Assembly (NCBI GenBank): GCA_003142855.1
Contig: PLNW01000145.1
Location: 1-56,569, forward strand
Reading direction: 5' to 3'
Length of the DNA stretch: 56,569 bases
DNA from: Myxococcales bacterium
GTDB lineage: Bacteria > Myxococcota_A > Polyangia > Fen-1088
The position numbers and the translations under genes were made by a program. The notes beneath the pieces were generated by a model that was not told the origin of the DNA, made no database searches, and saw nothing but the letters and a program-made list of their open reading frames with translations. Shown piece by piece: positions 18,988-27,690 of the stretch (the first letter of the stretch is position 1; each line of letters opens with the position of its first letter).

Positions 18988-20583
18988 ATGAACACGGCAG
19001 CACAGACCTTGCCTCATTCTGATGGTCCGCTCCCGGACCCTGCCCAGCCAGCGGCGACGCTGCAGCGACGGCGGCTGCGCTGGTTGGCGGTTTTCGCTTT
19101 CATCTACTTCTACTCGTTTCCCTATTTCGAGAAACTGTGGAATGCCAACGAGGTTCCGCGCGTGTTCTTGGCCGAGGAGATGGTCGACCACCAGCATCTG
19201 TGGATCGACGCGCGGATCCCCGACCGGGGAAGAATACACAGTCTGGACGTGTCGATAGCACCCGACCGCCATCTCTACCCAAACAAGTCTCCCGGTCTGT
19301 CGTTTCTGGCGGCGCCGGTCTACGCCGTGGCGCGCTTGTTCGGCCATCCCTCCCCGCGCACCTGCACCTGGTTGTTCCGGGCCATCACCATCACGGTACC
19401 GGCCCTGTTGTTTCTGCCTTTCTTTCTTGGGATGGCCAGACGATTCGCCCCTGATGAGCGCGCCTGTCGCACGGTGCTGGTGGCGTACGCGCTGGGCTCG
19501 CCCGCGCTGGTCTACGCCATTCTCTTCATGTCGCACCAGCCGGCAGCGGTGTGCGTGGGCGGCTCGTTTCTGGCGGCCGTGGCGCTGGCACGCAAGGAGA
19601 CCAGTCACCCATTTCTGGTCGCGGTACTGGCAGGCTTGTTGGCGGGCGCATCGGTGGTGGTGGAGTACCAGTCCATTCTCAGCGTGCTGGTCATCGGGAT
19701 CTATTTCCTGGTGCGGGTGCCAAACCGGGTTCGAGCTGCCGGCGCGGCCCTGCTCGGGGCCTTGCCTCCGGCCGTGCTGCTTCTCGCGTATCACGCCCTG
19801 GCATTCGGCTCGCCTTGGAAGTCCGGCTACACCTTCGCGGTCGAGAGCACGCTGCACAAGGGATTTCTCGGCGTGGTCGGCCCGAGCGCGACCTGCTTCT
19901 GGAGCACCCTGTTCACGCCCTCCAATGGCCTCTTCACCCTGGTGCCCTGGGCGCTGTTCGCGATAGTCGGTGTGGTGGCGGTGGCGCGCGATCGCCAGGC
20001 GCGCGAACGTTGCGGCGCCGAAACCATTGTGTGTGTGGCCGTGATCGCCGTGAACGTGGCCTTGCTCAGCTCCCTCGATCCGTACATGTCACGCGGGGGC
20101 TGGTCAGTCGGGCCGCGCTACCTGACAGCGTCGCTGCCCTTCGTGGCCTGGTTGGCCGCGGCCGGGTTTCGCGCGGTCGAGCGCTTTTCACCGGCGCGCG
20201 TGTTGGCGCAGGCCTTGGTAGTGAGCGCGACCATAGTCTTTGTGGTGGGCGCGACCACCTATCCCCACTGGCCAGATGGATTGCGCAACCCGATCTACGA
20301 ACTGGCTTTCCCGCTGCTAACCCACGGATACGCTGTGCATTCGTTGGGAACACTCGTCGGCTTGCACGGGCTGTGGGCCATTGCGCCGATGTACACAGTG
20401 GTTCTGGGCGTGACAGTCTGGCTGCTGTCGCGCGGACCGGGGCGCTCTTGGCGACAGACCGCGCTGGCCTGCATTCTGGCAGTCGGACTGGTTGCCGGAT
20501 ATCGCGCCCTGCCCATGACCGGCCCCTACGCAAGCCGGGCTTGGAGTTTCGTCACCGCAACCTGGGAGCCCCCGCTGAAATAG
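18988..20583 (+). CDS. Polytopic membrane protein, GT-C-like
   Basis: A 531-residue integral membrane protein with about eleven helices. A proline-rich cytoplasmic leader is followed by LRWLAVFAFIYFYSFPYFE. The first large loop contains DHQHLWIDARIPDRG and HLYPNKSPGLSFLAAPVY; the patterns 'Y.NKSPG' and 'FMSHQPAAV' later on are typical of predicted membrane glycosyltransferases of the dolichyl-phosphate-mannose mannosyltransferase type. No substrate can be inferred. ATG at 18988 is chosen because the longer frame back to 18871 is Arg-rich and overlaps the divergent kinase promoter. It ends two bases from the convergent folD stop. Confidence 0.75.
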   Translation: MNTAAQTLPHSDGPLPDPAQPAATLQRRRLRWLAVFAFIYFYSFPYFEKLWNANEVPRVFLAEEMVDHQHLWIDARIPDRGRIHSLDVSIAPDRHLYPNKSPGLSFLAAPVYAVARLFGHPSPRTCTWLFRAITITVPALLFLPFFLGMARRFAPDERACRTVLVAYALGSPALVYAILFMSHQPAAVCVGGSFLAAVALARKETSHPFLVAVLAGLLAGASVVVEYQSILSVLVIGIYFLVRVPNRVRAAGAALLGALPPAVLLLAYHALAFGSPWKSGYTFAVESTLHKGFLGVVGPSATCFWSTLFTPSNGLFTLVPWALFAIVGVVAVARDRQARERCGAETIVCVAVIAVNVALLSSLDPYMSRGGWSVGPRYLTASLPFVAWLAAAGFRAVERFSPARVLAQALVVSATIVFVVGATTYPHWPDGLRNPIYELAFPLLTHGYAVHSLGTLVGLHGLWAIAPMYTVVLGVTVWLLSRGPGRSWRQTALACILAVGLVAGYRALPMTGPYASRAWSFVTATWEPPLK

Positions 20584-20585
20584 GA

Positions 20586-21446
20586 TCAGTTGCCCCCAGC
20601 CGCGCGTCGGCGGGCCGATTCCAGCGTGTTGGCCAGCAGCATGGCGATGGTCATGGGCCCCACGCCGCCTGGGACCGGCGTAATAGCGCCGGCGCGCTCG
20701 ACCGCGGCGGCGAATTCCACGTCGCCCACCAGCTTGCCATTGGGCAAGCGATTCATTCCCACGTCGATCACGGTGGCACCAGGCTTGATCCACGCACCGC
20801 GGATCATCTCGGCCTTGCCGATGGCCGCCACCAGGATGTCAGCCGTGCCAATCACGCCAGGCAAGTCCTTGGTCTTGGAATGGCAAATGGTCACGGTGGC
20901 ATCAGCCGCGGTCAGCAGCACGGCAATTGGCTTGCCCACGATGTTCGAGCGGCCCACCACCACCGCGTTGGCTCCACGCACGGGCGTACCCGCCTCTTCG
21001 ATCAACTTCATGATCCCGTAGGGCGTGCAGGCAATGAAGCGCGGCTCGCCGATGAGCAGACGGCCCAGGTTCTCGGGGTGAAAACCGTCCACGTCCTTGG
21101 CCGGATCGATGGACAGCAGGATGCGCTTGCTGTCGATGTGGCCCGGCAGCGGCACTTGTACGAGAACGCCGTCCACCGTGCGATCAGCACACAGCATCCG
21201 CACCAGGTCGAGCAGCTGGGCTTCCGACGTGGAGGCAGGCAAATGGTGGTCGAGACAGCGATACCCGGCCTCGGCCAGTGCCTTGGTCTTGTTGCGCACG
21301 TAGATCTGCGAGCCTGGATCTTCGCCCACCAGGATCACCGCCAGCGCGGGCTGAAAGCCCCGCTCGTGGAGTTTTTGGGCCTCGACCGCAAGCTCGCCGC
21401 GAATGCGAGCCGCCAGCGCCTTGCCATCGATGATCTTGGCTGCCAT
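20586..21446 (-). CDS. folD: Bifunctional methylenetetrahydrofolate dehydrogenase / cyclohydrolase
   Basis: Interconverts 5,10-methylene- and 10-formyl-tetrahydrofolate with NADP. The 286-residue protein is the usual length. Tyr49 and Lys53 in [10 protein letters not shown] form the active site. [17 protein letters not shown], the dinucleotide loop [12 protein letters not shown] and the C-terminal [15 protein letters not shown] signature are all present. AAAGGA lies six bases before the ATG at 21446, which excludes the longer frame. It supplies one-carbon units to purine synthesis (purB and purC occur at the other end of the window, unlinked). Confidence 0.97.
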   Translation of the reverse strand: MAAKIIDGKALAARIRGELAVEAQKLHERGFQPALAVILVGEDPGSQIYVRNKTKALAEAGYRCLDHHLPASTSEAQLLDLVRMLCADRTVDGVLVQVPLPGHIDSKRILLSIDPAKDVDGFHPENLGRLLIGEPRFIACTPYGIMKLIEEAGTPVRGANAVVVGRSNIVGKPIAVLLTAADATVTICHSKTKDLPGVIGTADILVAAIGKAEMIRGAWIKPGATVIDVGMNRLPNGKLVGDVEFAAAVERAGAITPVPGGVGPMTIAMLLANTLESARRRAAGGN

Positions 21447-21532
21447 GGTGATCCTTTCATCTCTGCGCCTATCACGATTGGTCACAGGCGCGCAACCCAG
21501 CGATTCAAAATCGGAGGCCGTGCCCCCAAGAC

Positions 21533-21587
21533 GGCTCTGTGCCCTCCCCTCTTCCCTCTGGGTTCTCAACAGCGGGCAGTTCTCTGG
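21533..21587 (+). repeat. Pyrimidine-rich dispersed repeat, copy 2, in the folD / propeller intergenic region
   Basis: GGCTCTGTGCCCTCCCCTC, TTCCCTCTGGGTTCTCAAC, then AGCGGGCAG. It lies in the 308-base divergent spacer between folD (start 21446) and the gene at 21755. The same spacer also holds a TGTCCGG...CCGGACA inverted repeat at 21661-21686. No further gene is seen there. Confidence 0.72.
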
Positions 21588-21754
21588 ATGCGCGCTCACC
21601 ATGACTCGCCGCCTCGATGTCTCACTGCGATTCCGATAATCGGACGCCCTGTCCGCGCCTTGTCCGGCCGGCGCGCGCACCGGACAGGCCGGCTTCAGGA
21701 GCCGGTGCTGTTGCGGCGCTTTCGCACGGCACGGCCGTTGCTTTGGGCGGGCCT

Positions 21755-23617
21755 ATGCATCTTCCCCATCGGCTATTCACCTACCTCCTCGTCGTACCTC
21801 TGGCGTGTCTTGCCGGAGCCCCATGCGCACAAGCCTGGTCGCTGGCTCTCGCTGGTCGAATCGAACGCGTGGCGGCCGCCGGCGATCGCGTGGCTGCCGT
21901 GCGCGACAGAACGGTCATCCTGTTGCGAGAAGACGGCACGCCTTTGGGGCGGCTGGAAGACGTCGAATCGTCGCCTGCACGTCGCAAGACACGCATCAGC
22001 GCCCACGACGAGGAGGACGTCCTCGATTTTCTCGGCATCGACGAGGGCGAGCAGGACAGCGCCTGGGTCGAGGATCAACTCGACGATGAGAGCACACTGT
22101 CCGAACGCCGTACCCTGCGCGGCGCACGCTCCCTCGGAGCTTCGCCTCGCGTCGGTGTCGTGCCTGCCATCGCGGCAGCGGAAAAGGAGATGTGGATTGC
22201 CACGGGACGCGGCCTGTGGCATCTGCCGGTCGAGGGCGAGCTCGTGCACGTGGCTGGCCGTGACTTGGCCGCTTCGTTGCTGGCGGCCGGGCCTGACCGC
22301 CAAGTTCTCCTGGCTTCCGGCAATCAGGTCTGGCTCGTGTCCGCGGCGGATGGCGCCCGCCGCGTCCTGGGCACGGTTGCATCGGTCCAGCATGTGGCGC
22401 TCTCCTTCTCCGGCCAGCGCATGGCATGGGCCAGCCGCAGCCAGTTGCGATGGAGTGACAACCTTGACGGAGTCCCGAACCAGAGCCTGCCCCTGCCTGA
22501 ACCCGTCACCGACCTGAAGTTCTGCGGCGAGACCCTGGTGCTCCTGTCGCGCGAGGGACTGGCAGTCCTGTCCCCTGAAGGCGTGCCCGAAATGCGATCG
22601 GCGCACCTGGCTGCGCGGCGCCTGGCCTGTCCCACCGACGGCGCAGGTCCATGGCTGGCCGCAGGGCCGGACCTGCTGCTCTCACAGGACAAGGGGCGCA
22701 CATGGTCGTCGCTGCCAATTCCCAGCGGTGCGCATGCTCTCGAAGCTGCCATGGGGGAGCATTGCTTGTGGTTGGCCACCGACAGAGGGCTCTACTGTAC
22801 TTCTCCGGATCAGCCCGTGACCGGCGATTTGGCCGGCAGCGAGGGAGATCGACCTGCCCCGCGCCTTGTGGGACCGCGCGTGGCATCTTGGTGGGCCGCG
22901 TGGCTTCCTCGTCTGACAGTACGAGCCGGGGCGCTTGTTGCTGCTGGTCGGCGAGAATATCAGACCGTTGCCCTTGCCAGCTTCCCACTCGATGCACCAA
23001 GGAAGCGTGCCGTGCTGGTGGCTGACAACGAGGACGCACCGTCGCCACCCGCGCCCCGTCTTGTTGATCTGAGCATTCCGGCCGACTCCGAGACGGACTG
23101 CCTGGTCGGGGCGCGCGCCAAGGCAGTGGCGCTGGCCATGGTGGAGCCGGAGAGAGCCCAGTCGTACGTGAATCGGGCTCGCTACGCTGCCTGGCTGCCT
23201 GAGCTTCGCCTGCGTGTGGACCGGCGTTTTGGACGCAGCGAGTCTTTGGACCTGCCTTCGACCTCCACTGCCATCACTTCCCCTCTTGGGGTCGACACCG
23301 TAGATGACGTACGATACGAGGCACGAGTGACTTGGGATCTGGCCAGGTTGGTCTTCAGCAGTGACGAGCTTGCAGCCCAGGCACAAACGATACACATGGC
23401 TGAAATCAGGCGCGACATCGAGGTCACGGTGAGCCGGCTCTACTTCGAGCGACGGCGCCTCGGGCTGGAGCGGCTGCCTCCAGGTCCAGGGGAGCGAACC
23501 GCTGCCATACGGAGGGACGTGCGCCTGCGCGAGATCGAATCCGAACTGGACGCCTTGTCAGGTGGTGCCTTCTCGCAATGCACCGCCGGGCGCGCGTCCG
23601 CGCAAGGAGACCCATGA
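21755..23617 (+). CDS. Exported beta-propeller-like protein with C-terminal helical region
   Basis: A 620-residue protein. A signal peptide (HRLFTYLLVVPLACLAG ending near CAQA, about residue 26) supports the ATG at 21755. Residues of about 27-380 contain repeating short strands of the WIATGRGLWHL / VLLASGNQVWLV / LWLATDRGLYC type, as in Sel1-free beta-propeller sensor and secretion proteins. A strongly acidic insert lies at about 75-130. The C-terminal 180 residues are helical with AAWLPELRLRVDRRFGRSESL and RYEARVTWDLARLVF, a pattern I associate with outer-membrane-related proteins of myxobacteria. Cofactor and partners are unknown. Its stop overlaps the ATG of the following PilZ gene (ATGA), so the two form an operon. 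Confidence 0.75.
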   Translation: MHLPHRLFTYLLVVPLACLAGAPCAQAWSLALAGRIERVAAAGDRVAAVRDRTVILLREDGTPLGRLEDVESSPARRKTRISAHDEEDVLDFLGIDEGEQDSAWVEDQLDDESTLSERRTLRGARSLGASPRVGVVPAIAAAEKEMWIATGRGLWHLPVEGELVHVAGRDLAASLLAAGPDRQVLLASGNQVWLVSAADGARRVLGTVASVQHVALSFSGQRMAWASRSQLRWSDNLDGVPNQSLPLPEPVTDLKFCGETLVLLSREGLAVLSPEGVPEMRSAHLAARRLACPTDGAGPWLAAGPDLLLSQDKGRTWSSLPIPSGAHALEAAMGEHCLWLATDRGLYCTSPDQPVTGDLAGSEGDRPAPRLVGPRVASWWAAWLPRLTVRAGALVAAGRREYQTVALASFPLDAPRKRAVLVADNEDAPSPPAPRLVDLSIPADSETDCLVGARAKAVALAMVEPERAQSYVNRARYAAWLPELRLRVDRRFGRSESLDLPSTSTAITSPLGVDTVDDVRYEARVTWDLARLVFSSDELAAQAQTIHMAEIRRDIEVTVSRLYFERRRLGLERLPPGPGERTAAIRRDVRLREIESELDALSGGAFSQCTAGRASAQGDP

Positions 23618-24060
23618 CGCAGGAACTGCGCCGCCATCCACGATTCAGCGTCGATGTTCAGGCCAACGTGCGGACCGGTGACGGGCGCAAACTGCCGGCA
23701 CGCACGCGCGACCTTTCCCGCTCCGGCATGTGTCTCATCACCACCAATGCGCTCGCCCAGCGCGACGAGCTGCTGATTGATCTCATCCTGCTCCTCGGCC
23801 CCACCTCCACCTCCGAACCGCTGCCGTTGCGGGCTCGCGTGGTGTGGTGCACGCCCATCTCGCAGGCCTTCCAAGTCGGCGCCATGTTCGAGAAGCTCAG
23901 CAAGACCGAGCAGTCGTTCCTCGACATGTTCCTGCGCTATCTCGACGGCAGCATCCTGCCCGCAGGGGCCGAACTCGAAACCGTGGGCGCGTCGTCAGAA
24001 TCGGAGGCAGAGCAACCAGAGCCCACGCCAGAGATGAAGGACGATCCATTCCGGCGCTGA
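23614..24060 (+). CDS. PilZ domain protein, putative c-di-GMP receptor
   Basis: A 148-residue soluble protein. The PilZ domain covers about 5-115, with the arginine motif RRHPRF at the start and DLSRSGM as the D/N-x-S-x-x-G motif, both required for c-di-GMP binding. The tail is acidic (SSESEAEQPEPTPEMKDD). AGGAG lies six bases before the ATG. It is translationally coupled to the propeller gene and lies 136 bases upstream of the motor pair at 24197-25936, with no other gene between. It may therefore act on either the exported protein's pathway or the motor. Confidence 0.9.
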   Translation: MTQELRRHPRFSVDVQANVRTGDGRKLPARTRDLSRSGMCLITTNALAQRDELLIDLILLLGPTSTSEPLPLRARVVWCTPISQAFQVGAMFEKLSKTEQSFLDMFLRYLDGSILPAGAELETVGASSESEAEQPEPTPEMKDDPFRR

Positions 24061-24196
24061 CCTTCTGAGTGTCATCAACCAATGGAACCTCCGCCACCCT
24101 GATCTGCCCCTGGCCCCTTAGCGCCCAACGACTCGCCGGCATCGGGGGCACCAGTTCCCAGCAGAATATCCGATCGACCTCGGTTAGTATCCAGCC

Positions 24197-25057
24197 ATGA
24201 CTAGCACAATGCTCGCGGGGCTGTCCCTGATCAACACCACCGGTCTTGCAATCCTGGCGACGACGCTCGCCACCCTCCTGCTCGGCATAGTGGCGAACCT
24301 CTGGCTTCGTGGCCGCTACGGGGCGCTGGAGAAAGACTTGCGCCGCTCTCGCGATCCAGGGGCAACCTTCTCGCGTCCCGTACTGAACCACATCGTGCGG
24401 GATGCAACCGAGGCAGCCCAACGCTCGGGCGCGATGAACGCCCAGGCGATCATCGACGAGCGTTTTCAATCCGATCTCAAACCTATGCTGTTCGCGGAAC
24501 GCTTCGTGCGGTCAGCGACCGGATTGGTCATCATCCTGGGATTGTTGGGCACGTTCTACGGGCTCACGCTGTCGATCGGCAAAATCGTTCATTTGGTCTC
24601 GGCCGAGACTGGTGCCGGGGATGCCGCGCTCGGCGTCAGCCAAGGCTTGACCAATGCTCTGTCGGGGATGGCGGTGGCTTTCTCCAATTCCCTGGTCGGC
24701 ATCCTGTCTGCCGTCATCCTCACTGTGCTCGGCGTCTTGTCCAATGTGTCGGACCGACGGACCACCGTGATGGTACAGATCGAGACCTACCTTGACCGCA
24801 TACTCGCGCACGGGACCAGCGCAGGCACCGCCACCGAGTCAACCCTCGCTGGTTTCAGCACATCGGTGGCCCGCCTCGACGGCGCGGTGGCGCGCTTCGA
24901 GTCCGCTTTGCAGACCTTTGCCACCACGACCAGGGATTTCCACGAATTCAACGTGCACCTCAAGGACAACGTCCAGCGCCTCAGTCTCACATTCGCCGAT
25001 TTGAGCGATTCATTGAAATCTCAGTATGGCCCGACCATTCCCGGTCGGAAGCTCTAG
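24197..25057 (+). CDS. TolQ/ExbB/ZorA-like proton-channel (stator) protein
   Basis: A 286-residue inner-membrane protein with three predicted helices (about 14-36, 104-126 and 152-182), as in TolQ, ExbB and ZorA and unlike the four of MotA. The second helix carries GLLGTFYGLTLSIG and the third GMAVAFSNSLVGILSAV, the conserved Gly/Thr/Ser pore-lining patterns. A large cytoplasmic loop lies between helices 1 and 2, and a C-terminal helical tail of about 100 residues follows helix 3, much shorter than the long tail of ZorA. It pairs with the MotB-like gene six bases downstream. No TolA, TolB, TonB, or ZorC, D or E gene is nearby. Confidence 0.88.
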   Translation: MTSTMLAGLSLINTTGLAILATTLATLLLGIVANLWLRGRYGALEKDLRRSRDPGATFSRPVLNHIVRDATEAAQRSGAMNAQAIIDERFQSDLKPMLFAERFVRSATGLVIILGLLGTFYGLTLSIGKIVHLVSAETGAGDAALGVSQGLTNALSGMAVAFSNSLVGILSAVILTVLGVLSNVSDRRTTVMVQIETYLDRILAHGTSAGTATESTLAGFSTSVARLDGAVARFESALQTFATTTRDFHEFNVHLKDNVQRLSLTFADLSDSLKSQYGPTIPGRKL

Positions 25058-25063
25058 GAGGGA

Positions 25064-25936
25064 ATGTCCGTGAGATACCGGCGCCCCCTCTTATCGGATA
25101 GTGATGGCACGCGCGAGATTTGGCCCGCGTTCACTGACGTCATGTCGACCATGGCGCTCATCATGTTCGTGCTGGTCCTGCTGGCCTACGTGCGAAATCT
25201 GATCAGCGAAAAGCGCCTCGAGGATTTCAGGCAAAGAATTGCGGCCTCGGAGCGACAGCTCCGATCGGTGCAGGCGGAAGTCCGCGCGGGCAAGGCCGAG
25301 CTTGAAGCCTCGCAAAGCCGACTGCGCGCCCAGCAAGCGGTGGTGGCCGACAGCAATCGCCAGCTCGGCAACCTGCGCACCCAACTGCAAAGCATCGCGG
25401 TTCTGCGTGTTTCCGTACTGGACAAGCTGAAGCGGGCGATCGAGGCGCAGCTCGGTCGCACCAGCCCAAGCAGCGGACAGCTCGCCACCATTGGCAACAA
25501 CGGTGACATCGCAGTCAACGAGAGCCTGGTGTTCGAGTACAACTCCTATGCCATCAAGAAGCAGGCCAAGCCCTTCCTGGATTCGCTGGCCAGGGCACTG
25601 GGCACCCTGTTGGACGATGCAGACGTGCGCGAGAACATCGACACCATCGTCATCCAGGGACACACCGACGAGCGAGGCTCCGCGTCCTTCAACTGGGATC
25701 TGTCCGCGAAGCGCGCGACCGCCGTGCTCGACTATCTTTTCCAGACCAACAAGACCCTGGCCGATACCTACGGCAGCTACTTCGCCGCCAGCGCCTATTC
25801 CAAGTTCCGTCCCATCAACCCGGCCAAGGTCGAAGCCGCCTACCAACAGAACCGCCGCATCGAGATCTCGGTCATTCCCAAGGACGCCAGCGTGCGCAAG
25901 GTGATCGAGGACTACATGCAAAGCACTAGCCCGTAG
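25064..25936 (+). CDS. MotB/OmpA-like peptidoglycan-binding stator subunit
   Basis: A 290-residue protein. WPAFTDVMSTMALIMFVLV puts an aspartate (Asp25) at the start of the only membrane helix, the position of the proton-carrying residue in MotB, ZorB, TolR and ExbD. A coiled coil spans about 45-125. An OmpA/MotB domain follows at about 145-285, with VIQGHTDERGS and the arginines of NRRIEISVI for diaminopimelate binding. AGGAGG sits just before the ATG; GTG at 25070 is a possible alternative start with better spacing. Together with the gene at 24197 it forms a complete ion-driven rotary-type unit anchored to the cell wall. Its stop overlaps the convergent flavoprotein gene by 11 bp. Confidence 0.9.
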   Translation: MSVRYRRPLLSDSDGTREIWPAFTDVMSTMALIMFVLVLLAYVRNLISEKRLEDFRQRIAASERQLRSVQAEVRAGKAELEASQSRLRAQQAVVADSNRQLGNLRTQLQSIAVLRVSVLDKLKRAIEAQLGRTSPSSGQLATIGNNGDIAVNESLVFEYNSYAIKKQAKPFLDSLARALGTLLDDADVRENIDTIVIQGHTDERGSASFNWDLSAKRATAVLDYLFQTNKTLADTYGSYFAASAYSKFRPINPAKVEAAYQQNRRIEISVIPKDASVRKVIEDYMQSTSP

Positions 25937-27482
25937 CGCGACGGATGATCGCGGCCGCGACCCGCGCGCCATCAAGCGCCGAGCTGACAATGCCCCCGGC
26001 GTAGCCAGCGCCCTCGCCCGCTGGATACAGGCCCGCGAGCGCCGGGGATTCCAAAGTCGTCGGATCGCGCAGGATGCGAACCGGAGCACTGGTGCGGGTC
26101 TCAGCCGCGACCAGCAGCGCCTGTTCGTGAATGAATCCTGGCCAACGACGACCGATGGTGGACAAGCCTTCGCGCAAGGCCTGCGTAATGAATTCGGGGA
26201 ACACATCATCCAATTCGGCGTGGACCACGCCGGGACGGTAGCTCGACTGGGGCAGGCGGTCGCCGGGACGGCCAGCCAGAAAATCGACTGCGCGCTGGGC
26301 AGGGGCACGAAAGCCGCCCCCGCCGCGCACGAAGGCCGCCTCTTCGATGCGGCGTTGCCAGTCGATTCCTGCGAGAGGTCCCTTGGCATCGGGCCCAAAA
26401 TCCGAGCCAGTCACAGTCACCACCAGCGCGGCGTTGGCAAAGGGCGAGTTGCGCTTGGCCAGGCTCATGCCATTGACCACCAGCCCGCCCGGCTCGGTGG
26501 CCGCCGGCACAATCCAGCCGCCGGGACACATGCAGAAGCTGTACACGCCACGACCTGCGCCGGACGCGCGCAGCTCGTAGAACGCCGGCGGCAAACGCGG
26601 ATGTCCGGCGGCGCGACCGTATTGCAAATGATCGATGACCAATTGCGGGTGCTCGAGACGAACACCCACGGCGATGTCTTTTCGCTGCAAGGCCAGACCG
26701 GCCGACTCAGCCCACCTATACACGTCGCGGGCCGAGTGCCCAGGCGCCAACACAACCAGGTCGGCAGGAATCTCCCCCGCGCTGGTCAGCACCGCGCGGA
26801 TTTGTCCTTGGTCTTCGCGCACACCGATGAACGCGCAGTTAAATTGATAGCGCACGCCCAGACTTTGCAAACGCGCGCGCAGCGTCTCCAGCAGCTTGGG
26901 CAAGCGGTTGGAACCAATGTGCGGCCGGGCGTCGACCTCGATGTCGGCGGGTGCTCCCAGGGCCACCAGGTCGGCCAGCACATCAGCGACGGCAATGCGG
27001 TCCTTGCTACGCGTGTAGAGTTTTCCGTCGGAAAAGGTGCCCGCGCCACCTTCTCCGAAACAGTAGTTGGATTCCGGGTTGAGTTGTCCGCGATGCAGGC
27101 TGGCCAGGTCGGCTCGTCGCGGCTGCACGGGCTTGCCTCGTTCGAGGATGATCGAAGTCACGCCAGCCTCGGCCAGGCGCAAAGCAGCCCACGCCCCTGC
27201 AGGGCCGGAGCCCACAATCACCACGCGCGGAATCTTCACAGCGACGGGCCACGACGGGCGCGACGACGCCGACGAGACGGAACCCAGACTCTCGCCGGCG
27301 CGCGCGATCTCGACCCGCACGCGATAGCCAAGCCGTCGTTCTTTGCGGGCATCAAGCGAGCGACGTACGACGCGAAACGAGCCGATGTCTGTTTCCGCCC
27401 AGCCCAAGGCACGTGCCACCTGGACTTTCAAAGAATCGTCCAGTGCTTCGAGGGGGACAAAAATGTCGACGATTTCGCTCAT
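25926..27482 (-). CDS. FAD-dependent dehydrogenase, COG2509 family
   Basis: A 518-residue flavoprotein. The N-terminal ~75 residues form a small alpha/beta domain (VPLEALDDSLK...LDARKERRLGYRVRV) characteristic of this family. An FAD-binding Rossmann motif VVIVGSGPAGAWAAL and ILERG follow, then CFGEGGAGTFSDGKLYTR, and at the end YPAGEGAGYAGGIVSSALDG. Members are soluble oxidoreductases of unknown physiological substrate. ATG at 27482 is preferred, as GAGG lies four bases upstream; a TTG four codons earlier is the alternative. Confidence 0.9.
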   Translation of the reverse strand: MSEIVDIFVPLEALDDSLKVQVARALGWAETDIGSFRVVRRSLDARKERRLGYRVRVEIARAGESLGSVSSASSRPSWPVAVKIPRVVIVGSGPAGAWAALRLAEAGVTSIILERGKPVQPRRADLASLHRGQLNPESNYCFGEGGAGTFSDGKLYTRSKDRIAVADVLADLVALGAPADIEVDARPHIGSNRLPKLLETLRARLQSLGVRYQFNCAFIGVREDQGQIRAVLTSAGEIPADLVVLAPGHSARDVYRWAESAGLALQRKDIAVGVRLEHPQLVIDHLQYGRAAGHPRLPPAFYELRASGAGRGVYSFCMCPGGWIVPAATEPGGLVVNGMSLAKRNSPFANAALVVTVTGSDFGPDAKGPLAGIDWQRRIEEAAFVRGGGGFRAPAQRAVDFLAGRPGDRLPQSSYRPGVVHAELDDVFPEFITQALREGLSTIGRRWPGFIHEQALLVAAETRTSAPVRILRDPTTLESPALAGLYPAGEGAGYAGGIVSSALDGARVAAAIIRRATG

Positions 27483-27553
27483 GGACCTCGGCAAACTGCT
27501 GCATTCACGTTACGAGAGATCATTGGCTCTTTCCACGCGCAAGGATTTCTTTC

Positions 27554-27582
27554 TTGACTAGAGGCCGATCGCCCCCTAAGAA
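27554..27582 (+). promoter_or_regulatory. Candidate promoter for the lytic transglycosylase gene
   Basis: TTGACT, a 17-base spacer, then TAAGAA, in a comparatively A/T-rich spacer between divergent genes. The implied leader of the gene at 27691 would be about 100 bases. Pattern only. Confidence 0.28.
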
Positions 27583-27690
27583 TTTCAATTTCGACCATAC
27601 AAGACCGTTCTGGGCTCGCTGCTGGCAGGCCCGTGAACTCGGCCGGAACACTTAGGTCGTCACAGATATCGCAAGTAGCGAGAATTCGCC

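Noticed and set aside
19551..22517. A 988-codon open frame on the plus strand
   Set aside because: It crosses a membrane protein gene, the whole of antisense folD and part of the propeller gene. Its translation is Arg/Gly-rich without domains, as expected from high-GC shadow frames.
24197..25936. Zorya anti-phage system
   Set aside because: The ZorA/ZorB-like pair is suggestive, but the ZorA-like tail is short and no ZorC, ZorD or ZorE gene is adjacent. Neighbouring genes are housekeeping or unrelated.
25091..27557. Long open frames antisense to the MotB-like gene (minus) and to the flavoprotein gene (plus)
   Set aside because: Both are opposite clear genes with intact motifs and lack any recognisable domain.
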